A DNA stretch of 10,000 bases from Magnetospirillum sp. (lineage in GTDB: Bacteria; Pseudomonadota; Alphaproteobacteria; Rhodospirillales; Magnetospirillaceae), in contig JAIWOG010000083.1 in NCBI GenBank assembly GCA_020217035.1, positions 1 to 10,000 on the forward strand, read 5' to 3'. Position numbers and translations under genes: made by a program. The stretch's first letter is position 1. Each line of letters opens with the position of its first letter. The notes under the pieces are model-generated. The model ran no database searches and was not told the DNA's origin. It saw nothing but the letters and a program-made list of their open reading frames with translations. Shown piece after piece: positions 1 through 6,153 of the stretch.

Positions 1-440
1 GGGGCACCGCCTTCCTGGTAGTGGATGGTTTCGACCTCGCCGATGAAGATGACGTGGTCACCGCCGTCAACCATGTTGACGAGCTTGCATTCCAGGTTGG
101 CGATGCAGCCCGACAGGACCGGTACGCCGCCGGCGCCGGCCTCGCTGACCACGCCGGCCCACTTGTCCTCGGAGCGGCCGGCGAAGCGGATGGACAAGTC
201 GCGCTGGTTTTCCGCCAGCATGTTGATGACGAAACGACCGCTGTTCTTGTAGGCGGCCAGGCTGGAAGTCTGGTTCCCCAGGCAGAACAACACCAGCGGC
301 GGTTCCAGCGACAACGAGGAAAAGGCGCTGACCGTAACGCCGACCGGGCTGTTGTCGTCGGGGTTGACCGTGGTGACGACGGTGACGCCGGTGGCGAAAC
401 AGCCCAGGGCCTTGCGGAAGGAACGCGGATCGACAGTCAT
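1..440 (-). CDS. Flavin reductase-like FMN-binding domain protein (partial, 3' end beyond left edge)
   Basis: The visible 146 residues match the flavin reductase domain family (HpaC/RutF-like). These enzymes reduce free FMN or FAD with NAD(P)H, often to feed a partner monooxygenase, in the cytoplasm. The N-terminus reads MTVDPRSFRKALGCFATGVT, the typical family opening. It is followed by GVTVSAFSSLSLEPPLVLFCL-type flavin-binding sequence (residues about 34-54), an NxxxxF/VINML segment (66-75) and the family's GDH...GEVE motif (127-137). The C-terminal part lies outside the window. I chose the ATG at 440 because it gives the usual family N-terminus; an in-frame ATG at 479 would add 13 residues without a clear ribosome site. 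No monooxygenase gene is visible, so the partner and substrate are unknown. The domain call is firm, the specific role is not. Confidence 0.85.
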   Translation of the reverse strand, partial: MTVDPRSFRKALGCFATGVTVVTTVNPDDNSPVGVTVSAFSSLSLEPPLVLFCLGNQTSSLAAYKNSGRFVINMLAENQRDLSIRFAGRSEDKWAGVVSEAGAGGVPVLSGCIANLECKLVNMVDGGDHVIFIGEVETIHYQEGGA

Positions 441-475
441 TGAAACCGGCCTGCTCTTGATGATGACGGAACACG

Positions 476-505
476 ACATTACTTGGGGCGATACCCAGAG
501 GTCAA
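476..505 (-). promoter_or_regulatory. Candidate promoter of the flavin reductase gene
   Basis: On the minus strand TTGACC (505-500) is followed after 18 bases by TAATGT (481-476). This could be a housekeeping -35/-10 pair whose transcript would begin just upstream of the ATG at 440 and exclude the alternative ATG at 479. The -10 match is moderate and there is no independent support. Confidence 0.25.
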
Positions 506-568
506 ATGGCGGCTGAAGGAAATCGCCCAAAGCCTGTCCGCATCAGGTTTTTTTCGCCGAAATCGAAG

Positions 569-598
569 TTGACTCGCGACACGCGAGGGGAAATATAG
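569..598 (+). promoter_or_regulatory. Candidate motA promoter with inverted repeat in its spacer
   Basis: TTGACT (569-574) is followed after 18 bases by ATATAG (593-598), a plausible alphaproteobacterial housekeeping pair upstream of motA. The spacer holds a perfect inverted repeat: arms CTCGCG (573-578) and CGCGAG (582-587) around ACA. It could be an operator or a hairpin. A perfect TATAAT also lies at 615-620, without a good -35 at the normal distance, so the true start site is uncertain. I do not see a convincing flagellar sigma-28 element (TAAA...GCCGATAA). Confidence 0.3.
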
Positions 599-660
599 CA
601 TTCTCCGAAACGGTTATAATGACCGCGTGGTGTCCCGAAGGACCGCAGCAGGGGAAGTGA

Positions 661-1521
661 ATGTTCGCGATCATCGGCATGGTGGTGACGATTGCATGCG
701 TGCTTGGCGGTTATGCCGCCGCAGGCGGTCATCTTGACGTGCTGTGGCAACCTTTCGAGTTCGTCATCATCTTGGGTGCCGCCTTCGGATCGATGCTTTT
801 GGGCAATCCAAAAGACGTCATCATGGGGGTGTTCAAGAAGTTCAGCATGATCTTCAAAGGGCCGCATTACAAGAAAGACGCCTATGTCGAAATGCTGTCC
901 ATGCTGTACGCGGTGTTCAAGCTGGCCAAGACCAAGGGTGACCTGGCGCTGGAAAGCCACGTGGAAAAGCCCGACGAAAGTCCGCTGTTCCAGAAGTTCC
1001 CCGGTTTCTCCAGCGACCATCACACGCGGACCTTCTTCTGCGACTATCTTCGCCTGTTGACCTTGGGCACCTCTAATGCGCACGAGTTGGAATCCATCAT
1101 CGACGGCGAACTGGAATCGCACCACAAGCATTATCACGAGATCGCCCACGCAGTTAACCTGATGGCCGACGCCATGCCCGCCCTGGGCATCGTCGCCGCG
1201 GTGCTGGGCGTCATCCACACCATGGGCTCGATCACCGAACCGCCGGAAGTGCTGGGCCATCTGATCGGCGCGGCGCTGGTCGGGACCTTCTCGGGCGTGC
1301 TGATCTCCTACGCCTTCGTCGCCCCCTTCGCCCGCAACATGCAGATGTGCTTCGACTCGGACCATTATTACCTGATGGCCATCAAGTCGGGGCTTTTGGC
1401 CCACATGCAGGGATACGCGCCGCAGGTCTCGATCGAGTTCGCCCGCAAGATCCTGCCCGACGCCCTGCGTCCCACCTTCCAGGAACTGGAAGAAGTGGTC
1501 ACCAACCTGCCGCCAGATTGA
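661..1521 (+). CDS. motA: Flagellar motor stator protein MotA
   Basis: MotA is the inner-membrane subunit that surrounds MotB in the stator and couples ion flow to torque by contacting FliG. The 286 residues are close to the usual length of about 285-295. The N-terminus MFAIIGMVVTIACVLGGYAA is the typical first membrane segment, with a second around 33-48. A large cytoplasmic loop (about 60-165) carries the DYLRLL...HELESIIDGEL region. Two more membrane segments hold the conserved prolines P173 (in MPALGIVAAVLGVIHT) and P222 (in YAFVAPFA), at the same positions as in E. coli MotA. By the same numbering E98 is present and K90 takes the place of the E. coli R90, which keeps the charge. An AGGGG ribosome site (650-654) precedes the ATG. 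It lies 16 bases upstream of motB and is surely co-transcribed with it. No other flagellar genes are in view. Confidence 0.97.
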   Translation: MFAIIGMVVTIACVLGGYAAAGGHLDVLWQPFEFVIILGAAFGSMLLGNPKDVIMGVFKKFSMIFKGPHYKKDAYVEMLSMLYAVFKLAKTKGDLALESHVEKPDESPLFQKFPGFSSDHHTRTFFCDYLRLLTLGTSNAHELESIIDGELESHHKHYHEIAHAVNLMADAMPALGIVAAVLGVIHTMGSITEPPEVLGHLIGAALVGTFSGVLISYAFVAPFARNMQMCFDSDHYYLMAIKSGLLAHMQGYAPQVSIEFARKILPDALRPTFQELEEVVTNLPPD

Positions 1522-1537
1522 TTAAGGCTTAACGCAC

Positions 1538-2461
1538 ATGGCCGAAGGCCAACAGATCATCATCAAGCGGGTGAAAAAGGTTGCGGGCGGCGCCCATGGC
1601 GGCGCCTGGAAGGTGGCCTACGCCGATTTCGTGACCGCCATGATGGCGTTCTTCTTGTTGTTGTGGCTGCTGAACGCGGTGACCGAAGAGCAGCTGACCG
1701 GCATTTCCAATTATTTCGCCCCGTCCATGGCGTCGAAAAGCGCGTCGGGCGCCGGCGGCATCCTGGGTGGCCAGGTCATCGGCCAAGGGGCCCAGGTGTC
1801 GCAAACCTCGTCCCCCAGCCTGGTCCAGCATCTCCCCCCCTCTTCCATCGGCCCTGGCGGCGAGGACCTGACCTCGGCCGCCACCGAACCCATGGAGGGG
1901 ATGAGCGAGGAAGAGTTCAAGGAAAAGCTGGCCGAACGCGAACAGCAGAAGTTCGACAAGGCCAAGGACGTTCTGGAAAACGCGCTCAAGGGTATTCCTG
2001 AACTACAGAAGTTCGAGGGATCGCTGCTGGTGGACAACACGCCGGAGGGGCTGCGTATCCAGATCACCGACCAAGAAGGGCTGGCCATGTTCCCGTCGGG
2101 AAGCTCGGCCATGTTCGGACATACCCGCGCCCTTTTGGACCTGGTGTCGCGCATCGTCAACCAGATGCCCAACAAGATCAGTATCACCGGCCACACCGAT
2201 GCCATCCCGTTCCGCGACCCCTCGGGCTACACCAACTGGGAATTGTCGGCCGACCGCGCCTTGGCCAGCCGTCGGGCGCTTTTGATGTCCGGCGTTCCCG
2301 AGGATCGTGTCGACCGCGTGGTCGGCCGCGCTTCGTCCGAGCCGCTGGTGGTGGACGACCCCAAGGCGCCGCGCAACCGACGCATCAGCATCATCCTGCT
2401 GCGTGAGAACGACCTGACTGAACCGCCGCAGACTCCGCTCGCCCCCGGAACCAAGCCCTAG
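1538..2461 (+). CDS. motB: Flagellar motor stator protein MotB
   Basis: MotB anchors the stator to peptidoglycan and carries the ion-binding aspartate. The 307 residues contain a basic cytoplasmic N-terminus, one membrane helix (about 27-46) and the critical aspartate at D30 in VAYADFVTAMMAFFLLLWLL (E. coli D32). A plug-like segment follows (about 49-62), then a low-complexity Ser/Gly/Pro linker and a charged, helical stretch (about 118-152). The C-terminal OmpA/MotB domain (about 170-290) shows ISITGHTDAIPF (214-225), NWELSADRA (233-241) and NRRISIILL (280-288), the usual peptidoglycan-binding signature. The short Pro-rich tail (294-307) is unremarkable. A TAAGG element (1523-1527) precedes the ATG. 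The all-hydrophobic helix next to D30 resembles proton-type stators, but ion type cannot be proved from sequence. Coupling to motA leaves little doubt about identity. Confidence 0.97.
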   Translation: MAEGQQIIIKRVKKVAGGAHGGAWKVAYADFVTAMMAFFLLLWLLNAVTEEQLTGISNYFAPSMASKSASGAGGILGGQVIGQGAQVSQTSSPSLVQHLPPSSIGPGGEDLTSAATEPMEGMSEEEFKEKLAEREQQKFDKAKDVLENALKGIPELQKFEGSLLVDNTPEGLRIQITDQEGLAMFPSGSSAMFGHTRALLDLVSRIVNQMPNKISITGHTDAIPFRDPSGYTNWELSADRALASRRALLMSGVPEDRVDRVVGRASSEPLVVDDPKAPRNRRISIILLRENDLTEPPQTPLAPGTKP

Positions 2462-2501
2462 AAACCTAAACCACGGCGACCTAGATTGGATGGCGGAACA
2501 C

Positions 2502-2506
2502 AGGAG
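2502..2506 (+). promoter_or_regulatory. Ribosome binding site deciding the RDD-gene start
   Basis: AGGAG lies six bases before the ATG at 2513. An in-frame ATG at 2486 would place this site inside the gene and has no comparable element upstream, so 2513 is preferred. Confidence 0.7.
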
Positions 2507-2512
2507 AGCCCC

Positions 2513-2989
2513 ATGAACGGTTCCGTCACCATCATCCCGCCACCCGCCGCCTTCGACGATCCGTCCCTGTACCAGGGCACCACCAGCAAGCGGGTGTTCG
2601 CCTATCTGGTGGACGTGGTCGTGGTCTGCCTGGCCGGCGCCGCCGTGTGGATCGGCATGGGAATCCTCGGGTTGGCGACCTTGGGCTTGCTGCTGCCCCT
2701 GCAGCCTTTGGCGGTAGCCCTGGTCCCGCTGGCCTATCACGTGGGCCTGATCGTCTCGCCGGCGGCGGCGACCTTGGGCATGCGGCTGTTCGGCATCCGG
2801 GTGGCCGATGCCCAGACTGGCGCCCCGCCCGGCTTGGCGCAAGCCATCATTCAGGTGGTCGCCTTCTATGGATCGGTGACCTTGACCGCTTGGTTGATCC
2901 TGATTTTCGCCCTTTTCAACCCCCGCCGCCGCACCTTGCACGACATCCTGGCGGGAACAGTGGTGGTCAACACCGAAAAACGCCTATAA
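2513..2989 (+). CDS. RDD family membrane protein
   Basis: This 158-residue protein belongs to the RDD family, small inner-membrane proteins named for conserved Arg and Asp residues; no general biochemical function is established. The family pattern is visible: R27 and D34 in SKRVFAYLVDVVVV at the start of the first membrane segment (about 27-48), a second hydrophobic stretch (about 52-85), the LGMRLFGIRV motif (88-97) that normally sits in the loop, and a last segment (about 109-135) followed by NPRRRTLHDILAGTVVV with D144. The first 20 residues are Pro-rich and probably cytoplasmic. It starts 51 bases after motB and ends 31 bases before bpt, so it may share a transcript with either; neither neighbour gives it a role. 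Family assignment is confident, function unknown. Confidence 0.88.
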   Translation: MNGSVTIIPPPAAFDDPSLYQGTTSKRVFAYLVDVVVVCLAGAAVWIGMGILGLATLGLLLPLQPLAVALVPLAYHVGLIVSPAAATLGMRLFGIRVADAQTGAPPGLAQAIIQVVAFYGSVTLTAWLILIFALFNPRRRTLHDILAGTVVVNTEKRL

Positions 2990-3020
2990 TGATGGCGGTT
3001 TGGGTCTGAGATGGTTGGCG

Positions 3021-3746
3021 ATGGATCATATCCCCCTGAAACGTCCGCATTTCTTCTTTACCACGGCGGCGCTGCCCTGCCCCTATCTGCCCGGCCGCCT
3101 GGAACGCAAGATCGTCACCGAATTGAACGGCCCCGATTCGGAAAGCTTGCATGAAGCCTTGTCGCGGGCCGGGTTCCGCCGTTCCCACTCGATCGCGTAC
3201 ACCCCGGCCTGCCCGGGTTGCCAAGCCTGCGTGCCGGTTCGCATCGTCGTCGACCGTTTCAAGCCGGACCGCACCATGCGCAAGGTCGCCCGACACAATG
3301 CGGGACTGAGCGTCCGCGTGGTCCCGGCCCGGGCCACCGCCGAGCAATACAAGCTGTTTTCCCGTTATCAGGAATCCCGCCATAACGGCGGCGACATGGC
3401 GTTGATGGGTTTCTACGACTACCGGTCCATGGTCGAGGACAGCCCCATCGACACTTTCCTTCTGGAATTCCGCCAAGCCGACGACACCTTGGTGGCCGCG
3501 TGTCTGACCGACCGCATGGGAGACGGCCTGTCGGCGGTCTATTCCTTCTATGAACCGGACATGACGGCGGCGTCCTTGGGCACCTACATGGTGCTGTGGT
3601 TGGTCGCCGAGGCGGCCAAGCAGAACCTGCCTTTCGTCTATTTGGGCTATTGGATCCCACAAAGCCGTAAAATGGCCTACAAAACCCGCTTCCACCCCCT
3701 GGAAGCCTTCGGCCCGGATGGCTGGCAGCCCCAAAACGGGATGTGA
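3021..3746 (+). CDS. bpt: Aspartate/glutamate leucyltransferase (N-degron pathway)
   Basis: Bpt transfers leucine from Leu-tRNA(Leu) to proteins that begin with Asp or Glu, creating an N-terminal degron that ClpS delivers to the ClpAP protease in the cytoplasm. The 241 residues cover both family domains. The N-terminal domain (about 1-95) has PCPYLPGRLERK (19-30) and the cysteine cluster C64-x2-C67-x2-C70 in TPACPGCQACVPVRI, together with C20. The C-terminal GNAT-like domain (about 100-235) has FSRYQESRHNGGDM (113-126), the YSFYEPD strand (174-180), LGTYMVLW (186-193) and YLGYWIPQSRKMAYK (207-221). The ATG at 3021 gives the standard family N-terminus; a TTG at 3000 in the same frame would add seven residues. 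Eukaryotic-type arginyltransferases share the fold, but length and motifs fit the bacterial Bpt group. No clpS or clpA is in view. Confidence 0.93.
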   Translation: MDHIPLKRPHFFFTTAALPCPYLPGRLERKIVTELNGPDSESLHEALSRAGFRRSHSIAYTPACPGCQACVPVRIVVDRFKPDRTMRKVARHNAGLSVRVVPARATAEQYKLFSRYQESRHNGGDMALMGFYDYRSMVEDSPIDTFLLEFRQADDTLVAACLTDRMGDGLSAVYSFYEPDMTAASLGTYMVLWLVAEAAKQNLPFVYLGYWIPQSRKMAYKTRFHPLEAFGPDGWQPQNGM

Positions 3747-3755
3747 ATCGGATAA

Positions 3756-3793
3756 CCATTTTCATAAAATGGACATATTTCGGAAATCCGAAA
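3756..3793. repeat. Two tandem perfect palindromes between bpt and dctQ
   Basis: Arms CCATTTT (3756-3762) and AAAATGG (3766-3772) flank CAT. Five bases on, TTTCGG (3778-3783) and CCGAAA (3788-3793) flank AAAT; an overlapping ATTTC-G-GAAAT palindrome (3777-3787) uses the same bases. They start ten bases after the bpt stop. No T-run follows either, so a canonical terminator is unlikely on the plus strand. They may be operators for dctQM or RNA-stabilising hairpins. Confidence 0.6.
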
Positions 3794-3850
3794 GACAATC
3801 TGTATCTGGCCTTCGTATTGACACCATGTCATAGTGCCCCCGCGCCAAGA

Positions 3851-3859
3851 GGTAATACC
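3851..3859. promoter_or_regulatory. Candidate GntR/FadR-subfamily operator upstream of dctQ
   Basis: GGTAATACC is a perfect palindrome of four-base arms around one A and fits the GGT-N3-ACC core. It lies 24 bases before the dctQ start codon, where binding would block transcription or elongation. It is the weakest of the three copies because the flanking T and A of the fuller TGGT-N3-ACCA form are missing. Confidence 0.3.
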
Positions 3860-3882
3860 GGTTCAGGTACTAGGGAGGTTAC

Positions 3883-4437
3883 ATGACGCTGCTGCTGCAA
3901 CTCAGCGGCCTGATCGACCGTCTAAACACGATGGTCGGTAAGGCAGTATATTGGTTGATCTTGATCGCGGTGCTGGTTAGTGCTGGCAACGCCACCGTTC
4001 GCTACGTGTTCAACGCCAGTTCCAATGCCTGGCTGGAAATTCAGTGGTACCTGTTCTCGGCGGTGTTTCTGCTGAGTGCCGGATACACCCTGCTGCGCAA
4101 CGAACACATCCGGATCGACGTGCTGACCGCGGGACTGAGCCAGCGGACCCATGCCTTGATCGACATCCTGGGCTGCGTCTTCTTCCTGTTCCCCATGGCC
4201 ATCATGATCATGTGGCTGTCCATTCCCATCTTCGTCGATTCCTTCGTCACCGGCGAGTTGTCCAGTGACGCCGGCGGGTTGATCCGCTGGCCGGCCAAGA
4301 TCCTGATCCCCGTCGGCTTCGCCCTGCTGATTCTGCAAGGCTTGTCCGAGACCATCAAGCGCCTGGCCTTCCTGGCCGGCAAGATCGACCATTACGGCGC
4401 CCCGGCCGCCGGCCATCACGGGGGTGCCCAGGAATGA
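3883..4437 (+). CDS. dctQ: TRAP transporter small permease subunit DctQ
   Basis: DctQ is the small integral-membrane subunit of tripartite ATP-independent periplasmic transporters; it braces the large subunit and helps dock the substrate-binding protein. The 184 residues show the expected four helices: about 20-42, 50-70, 90-112 and 136-156. The conserved EIQWYLFSAVFLLSAGYTLL (52-71) and RNEHIRIDVL (72-81) segments are diagnostic, and SSDAGGLIRWPAKILIPVGF (127-146) is typical of the subgroup that pairs with TakP/FcbT1-like binding proteins. A GGGAGG ribosome site (3873-3878) precedes the ATG. The stop overlaps the dctM start by four bases (ATGA), indicating translational coupling. The His/Gly/Ala-rich last 15 residues are probably a flexible tail. 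The gene begins a new unit after the 136-base gap behind bpt. Confidence 0.93.
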   Translation: MTLLLQLSGLIDRLNTMVGKAVYWLILIAVLVSAGNATVRYVFNASSNAWLEIQWYLFSAVFLLSAGYTLLRNEHIRIDVLTAGLSQRTHALIDILGCVFFLFPMAIMIMWLSIPIFVDSFVTGELSSDAGGLIRWPAKILIPVGFALLILQGLSETIKRLAFLAGKIDHYGAPAAGHHGGAQE

Positions 4438-5996
4438 CCGCCTTCATTATCGCCAACATGGCGCCGTTGATGTTCGGCGCCTTGGTCCTGTTCCTGCTGT
4501 GCGGCTATCCGGTGGCCTTCGCCTTGGGCGCCAACGGCCTGTTGTTCGGGCTGCTGGGCATGGAACTGGGCCTGTTCCATATCGAGTTGTTCCAAGCGCT
4601 GCCCGAACGCGTATTCGGCATCATGCGCAACGAGACCTTGCTGGCCATTCCGTTCTTCACCTTCATGGGGTTGATCCTGGAACGCTCGGGCATGGCGGAA
4701 GACCTGCTGGACACCATCGGCCAGTTGTTTGGACCCATTCGCGGCGGCTTGGCCTATGCGGTGATCTTCGTCGGCGCACTTTTGGCCGCCACCACCGGCG
4801 TGGTCGCCGCCTCGGTGATCTCGATGGGTCTGATCTCGCTGCCGATCATGCTGCGCTATGGCTATGATCCGCGTCTGGCCAGCGGCGTCATCGCCGCTTC
4901 CGGCACCCTGGCCCAGATCATCCCGCCGTCCCTGGTGCTGATCATCATGGCCGACCAGTTGGGCCGTTCGGTGGGCGACATGTACCAAGGTGCCATGATC
5001 CCCGGCTTGGTGCTGACCTCGCTTTACGCCGGCTACATCATCATGTGCACGTTGTTCCGCCCCAACATGGCCCCGGCCCTGCCGCCCGAAGCCCGCACCC
5101 TGCGCGGTTTCAAGCTGTTTCAGCGGGTGCTGTTCTCGCTGGTGCCGCCGTTGGTGCTGATCTTCCTGGTGTTGGGCACCATCTTCATCGGTGTGGCCAC
5201 CCCCACCGAAGCGGGCGCCATGGGTGCGGCAGGCGCATTGATCCTGGCCGTCATCCGCCGCCGCCTCAGCCTTGACCTGATGAAGCAGGCCATGGAAAGC
5301 ACCGCCAAATTGTCGTCCTTCGTGCTGTTCATCCTGATCGGTTCGACGGTGTTCGGCTTGGTGTTCCGCGCCGTCAACGGCGACCTTTGGGTCGAACACC
5401 TGATGACGTCGCTGCCGGGCGGCCAGTTGGGCTTCCTGATCGTCGTCAACATCCTGGTCTTCGTCCTGGCCTTCTTCCTGGATTTCTTTGAACTGGCCTT
5501 CATCATCGTTCCCCTGCTGGGGCCGGTGGCCGACAAGATGGGCATTGACCTGATCTGGTTCGGCGTGCTGCTGGCGGTCAACATGCAGACCTCGTTCATG
5601 CATCCGCCCTTCGGCTTCGCCCTGTTCTTCCTGCGCTCGGTCGCCCCCAAGGACGATTACGACGACAAGGTGACGGGCAAGCGAATCCGAGGCATCAAGA
5701 CCAGTGACATCTATTGGGGCGCCATTCCCTTCGTCTGCATCCAGCTGATCATGGTCGCCCTGGTCATCGCCTTCCCGCAACTGGTGGAAGGGTCGCTGGG
5801 CAAACGCGAGAAGATCGACCTGGATCAGGTGGAGATCCAGATCGAGGCACCTTCCTATGGTGACAGTGGCGGCTATGGCGGGCCGTCCGGTTTCGAGCCG
5901 CCCAAGGCCCCCGAAGATGTTCCTTCGGAGCAGCCAAGCGGTGGCGACGACCCCATGGACGCCATCAAACGGCAATTGCAGCAACAGCAGCAATAA
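4434..5996 (+). CDS. dctM: TRAP transporter large permease subunit DctM, with extended C-terminal tail
   Basis: DctM is the transport subunit of TRAP systems, driving organic-acid uptake with a sodium or proton gradient across the inner membrane. The hydrophobic core (about 1-450) contains the family landmarks: NETLLAIPFFTFMGLILERSG region (66-86), ATTGVVAASVISMG (119-132), SGTLAQIIPPSLVLIIMAD (156-174), ATPTEAGAMGAAGA (255-268) and TSFMHPPFGFALFFLRSV (386-403). The last motif is characteristic of the mannitol/chloroaromatic-type subgroup. At 520 residues it is clearly longer than the roughly 425-450 residues usual for DctM. The extra part is a hydrophilic tail (about 454-520) with an acidic stretch, a Gly/Tyr/Pro-rich stretch and five terminal glutamines. 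Translation starts within the end of dctQ, and a strong terminator follows. Which solute is carried must be inferred from the facing dctP genes. Confidence 0.94.
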   Translation: MTAFIIANMAPLMFGALVLFLLCGYPVAFALGANGLLFGLLGMELGLFHIELFQALPERVFGIMRNETLLAIPFFTFMGLILERSGMAEDLLDTIGQLFGPIRGGLAYAVIFVGALLAATTGVVAASVISMGLISLPIMLRYGYDPRLASGVIAASGTLAQIIPPSLVLIIMADQLGRSVGDMYQGAMIPGLVLTSLYAGYIIMCTLFRPNMAPALPPEARTLRGFKLFQRVLFSLVPPLVLIFLVLGTIFIGVATPTEAGAMGAAGALILAVIRRRLSLDLMKQAMESTAKLSSFVLFILIGSTVFGLVFRAVNGDLWVEHLMTSLPGGQLGFLIVVNILVFVLAFFLDFFELAFIIVPLLGPVADKMGIDLIWFGVLLAVNMQTSFMHPPFGFALFFLRSVAPKDDYDDKVTGKRIRGIKTSDIYWGAIPFVCIQLIMVALVIAFPQLVEGSLGKREKIDLDQVEIQIEAPSYGDSGGYGGPSGFEPPKAPEDVPSEQPSGGDDPMDAIKRQLQQQQQ

Positions 5997-6006
5997 GCCG
6001 CACGAC

Positions 6007-6038
6007 AAACCCCCGGCCCGCAAGGACCGGGGGTTTTT
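6007..6038 (+). terminator. Rho-independent terminator of dctQM
   Basis: Arms AAACCCCCGG (6007-6016) and CCGGGGGTTT (6027-6036) pair perfectly around a ten-base loop and run into TTTTT (6034-6038). It starts eleven bases after the dctM stop. Confidence 0.93.
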
Positions 6039-6054
6039 CTTGGCCAAGCCTTTC

Positions 6055-6084
6055 GAGCGGATTTTGATTGATCGAAATCTGCTC
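6055..6084. repeat. Inverted repeat between the two convergent terminators
   Basis: GAGCGGATTT (6055-6064) pairs with AAATCTGCTC (6075-6084) over ten positions, one of them G-U, around a ten-base loop. The G-U pair makes the hairpin better in plus-strand RNA than in minus-strand RNA. It lies after the dctM terminator and before the dctP terminator, so neither gene needs it. Function unknown. Confidence 0.5.
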
Positions 6085-6106
6085 TCGCGGCGGTGCCGCA
6101 GACAGC

Positions 6107-6134
6107 AAAAAGCCCCGGACTGTCGTCCGGGGCT
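6107..6134 (-). terminator. Rho-independent terminator of the downstream dctP gene
   Basis: AGCCCCGGAC (6111-6120) and GTCCGGGGCT (6125-6134) form a perfect ten-base stem with a TGTC loop. Read on the minus strand it is followed by a run of five T (complement of 6107-6111). It lies 19 bases past the stop of the dctP gene ending at 6154. Confidence 0.92.
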
Positions 6135-6153
6135 TGCTGGGAACCAGGGTTCC

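Noticed and set aside
531..554. Hairpin AGCCTG/CAGGTT followed by seven T on the plus strand
   Set aside because: It looks like a weak terminator, but no plus-strand gene precedes it and only four of the six pairs are strong. Probably chance near a T-run.
502..1404. 300-codon minus-strand frame across motA
   Set aside because: The opposite strand encodes a clear MotA with all landmark residues; the antisense product is His/Gln/Gly-rich and featureless.
3818..3823. TTGACA upstream of dctQ as a -35 element
   Set aside because: No acceptable -10 lies 16-19 bases downstream; that region reads GC-rich. A sigma-54 reading (TGGC at 3807, TTG at 3818) has the right spacing but lacks the essential GC at -12.
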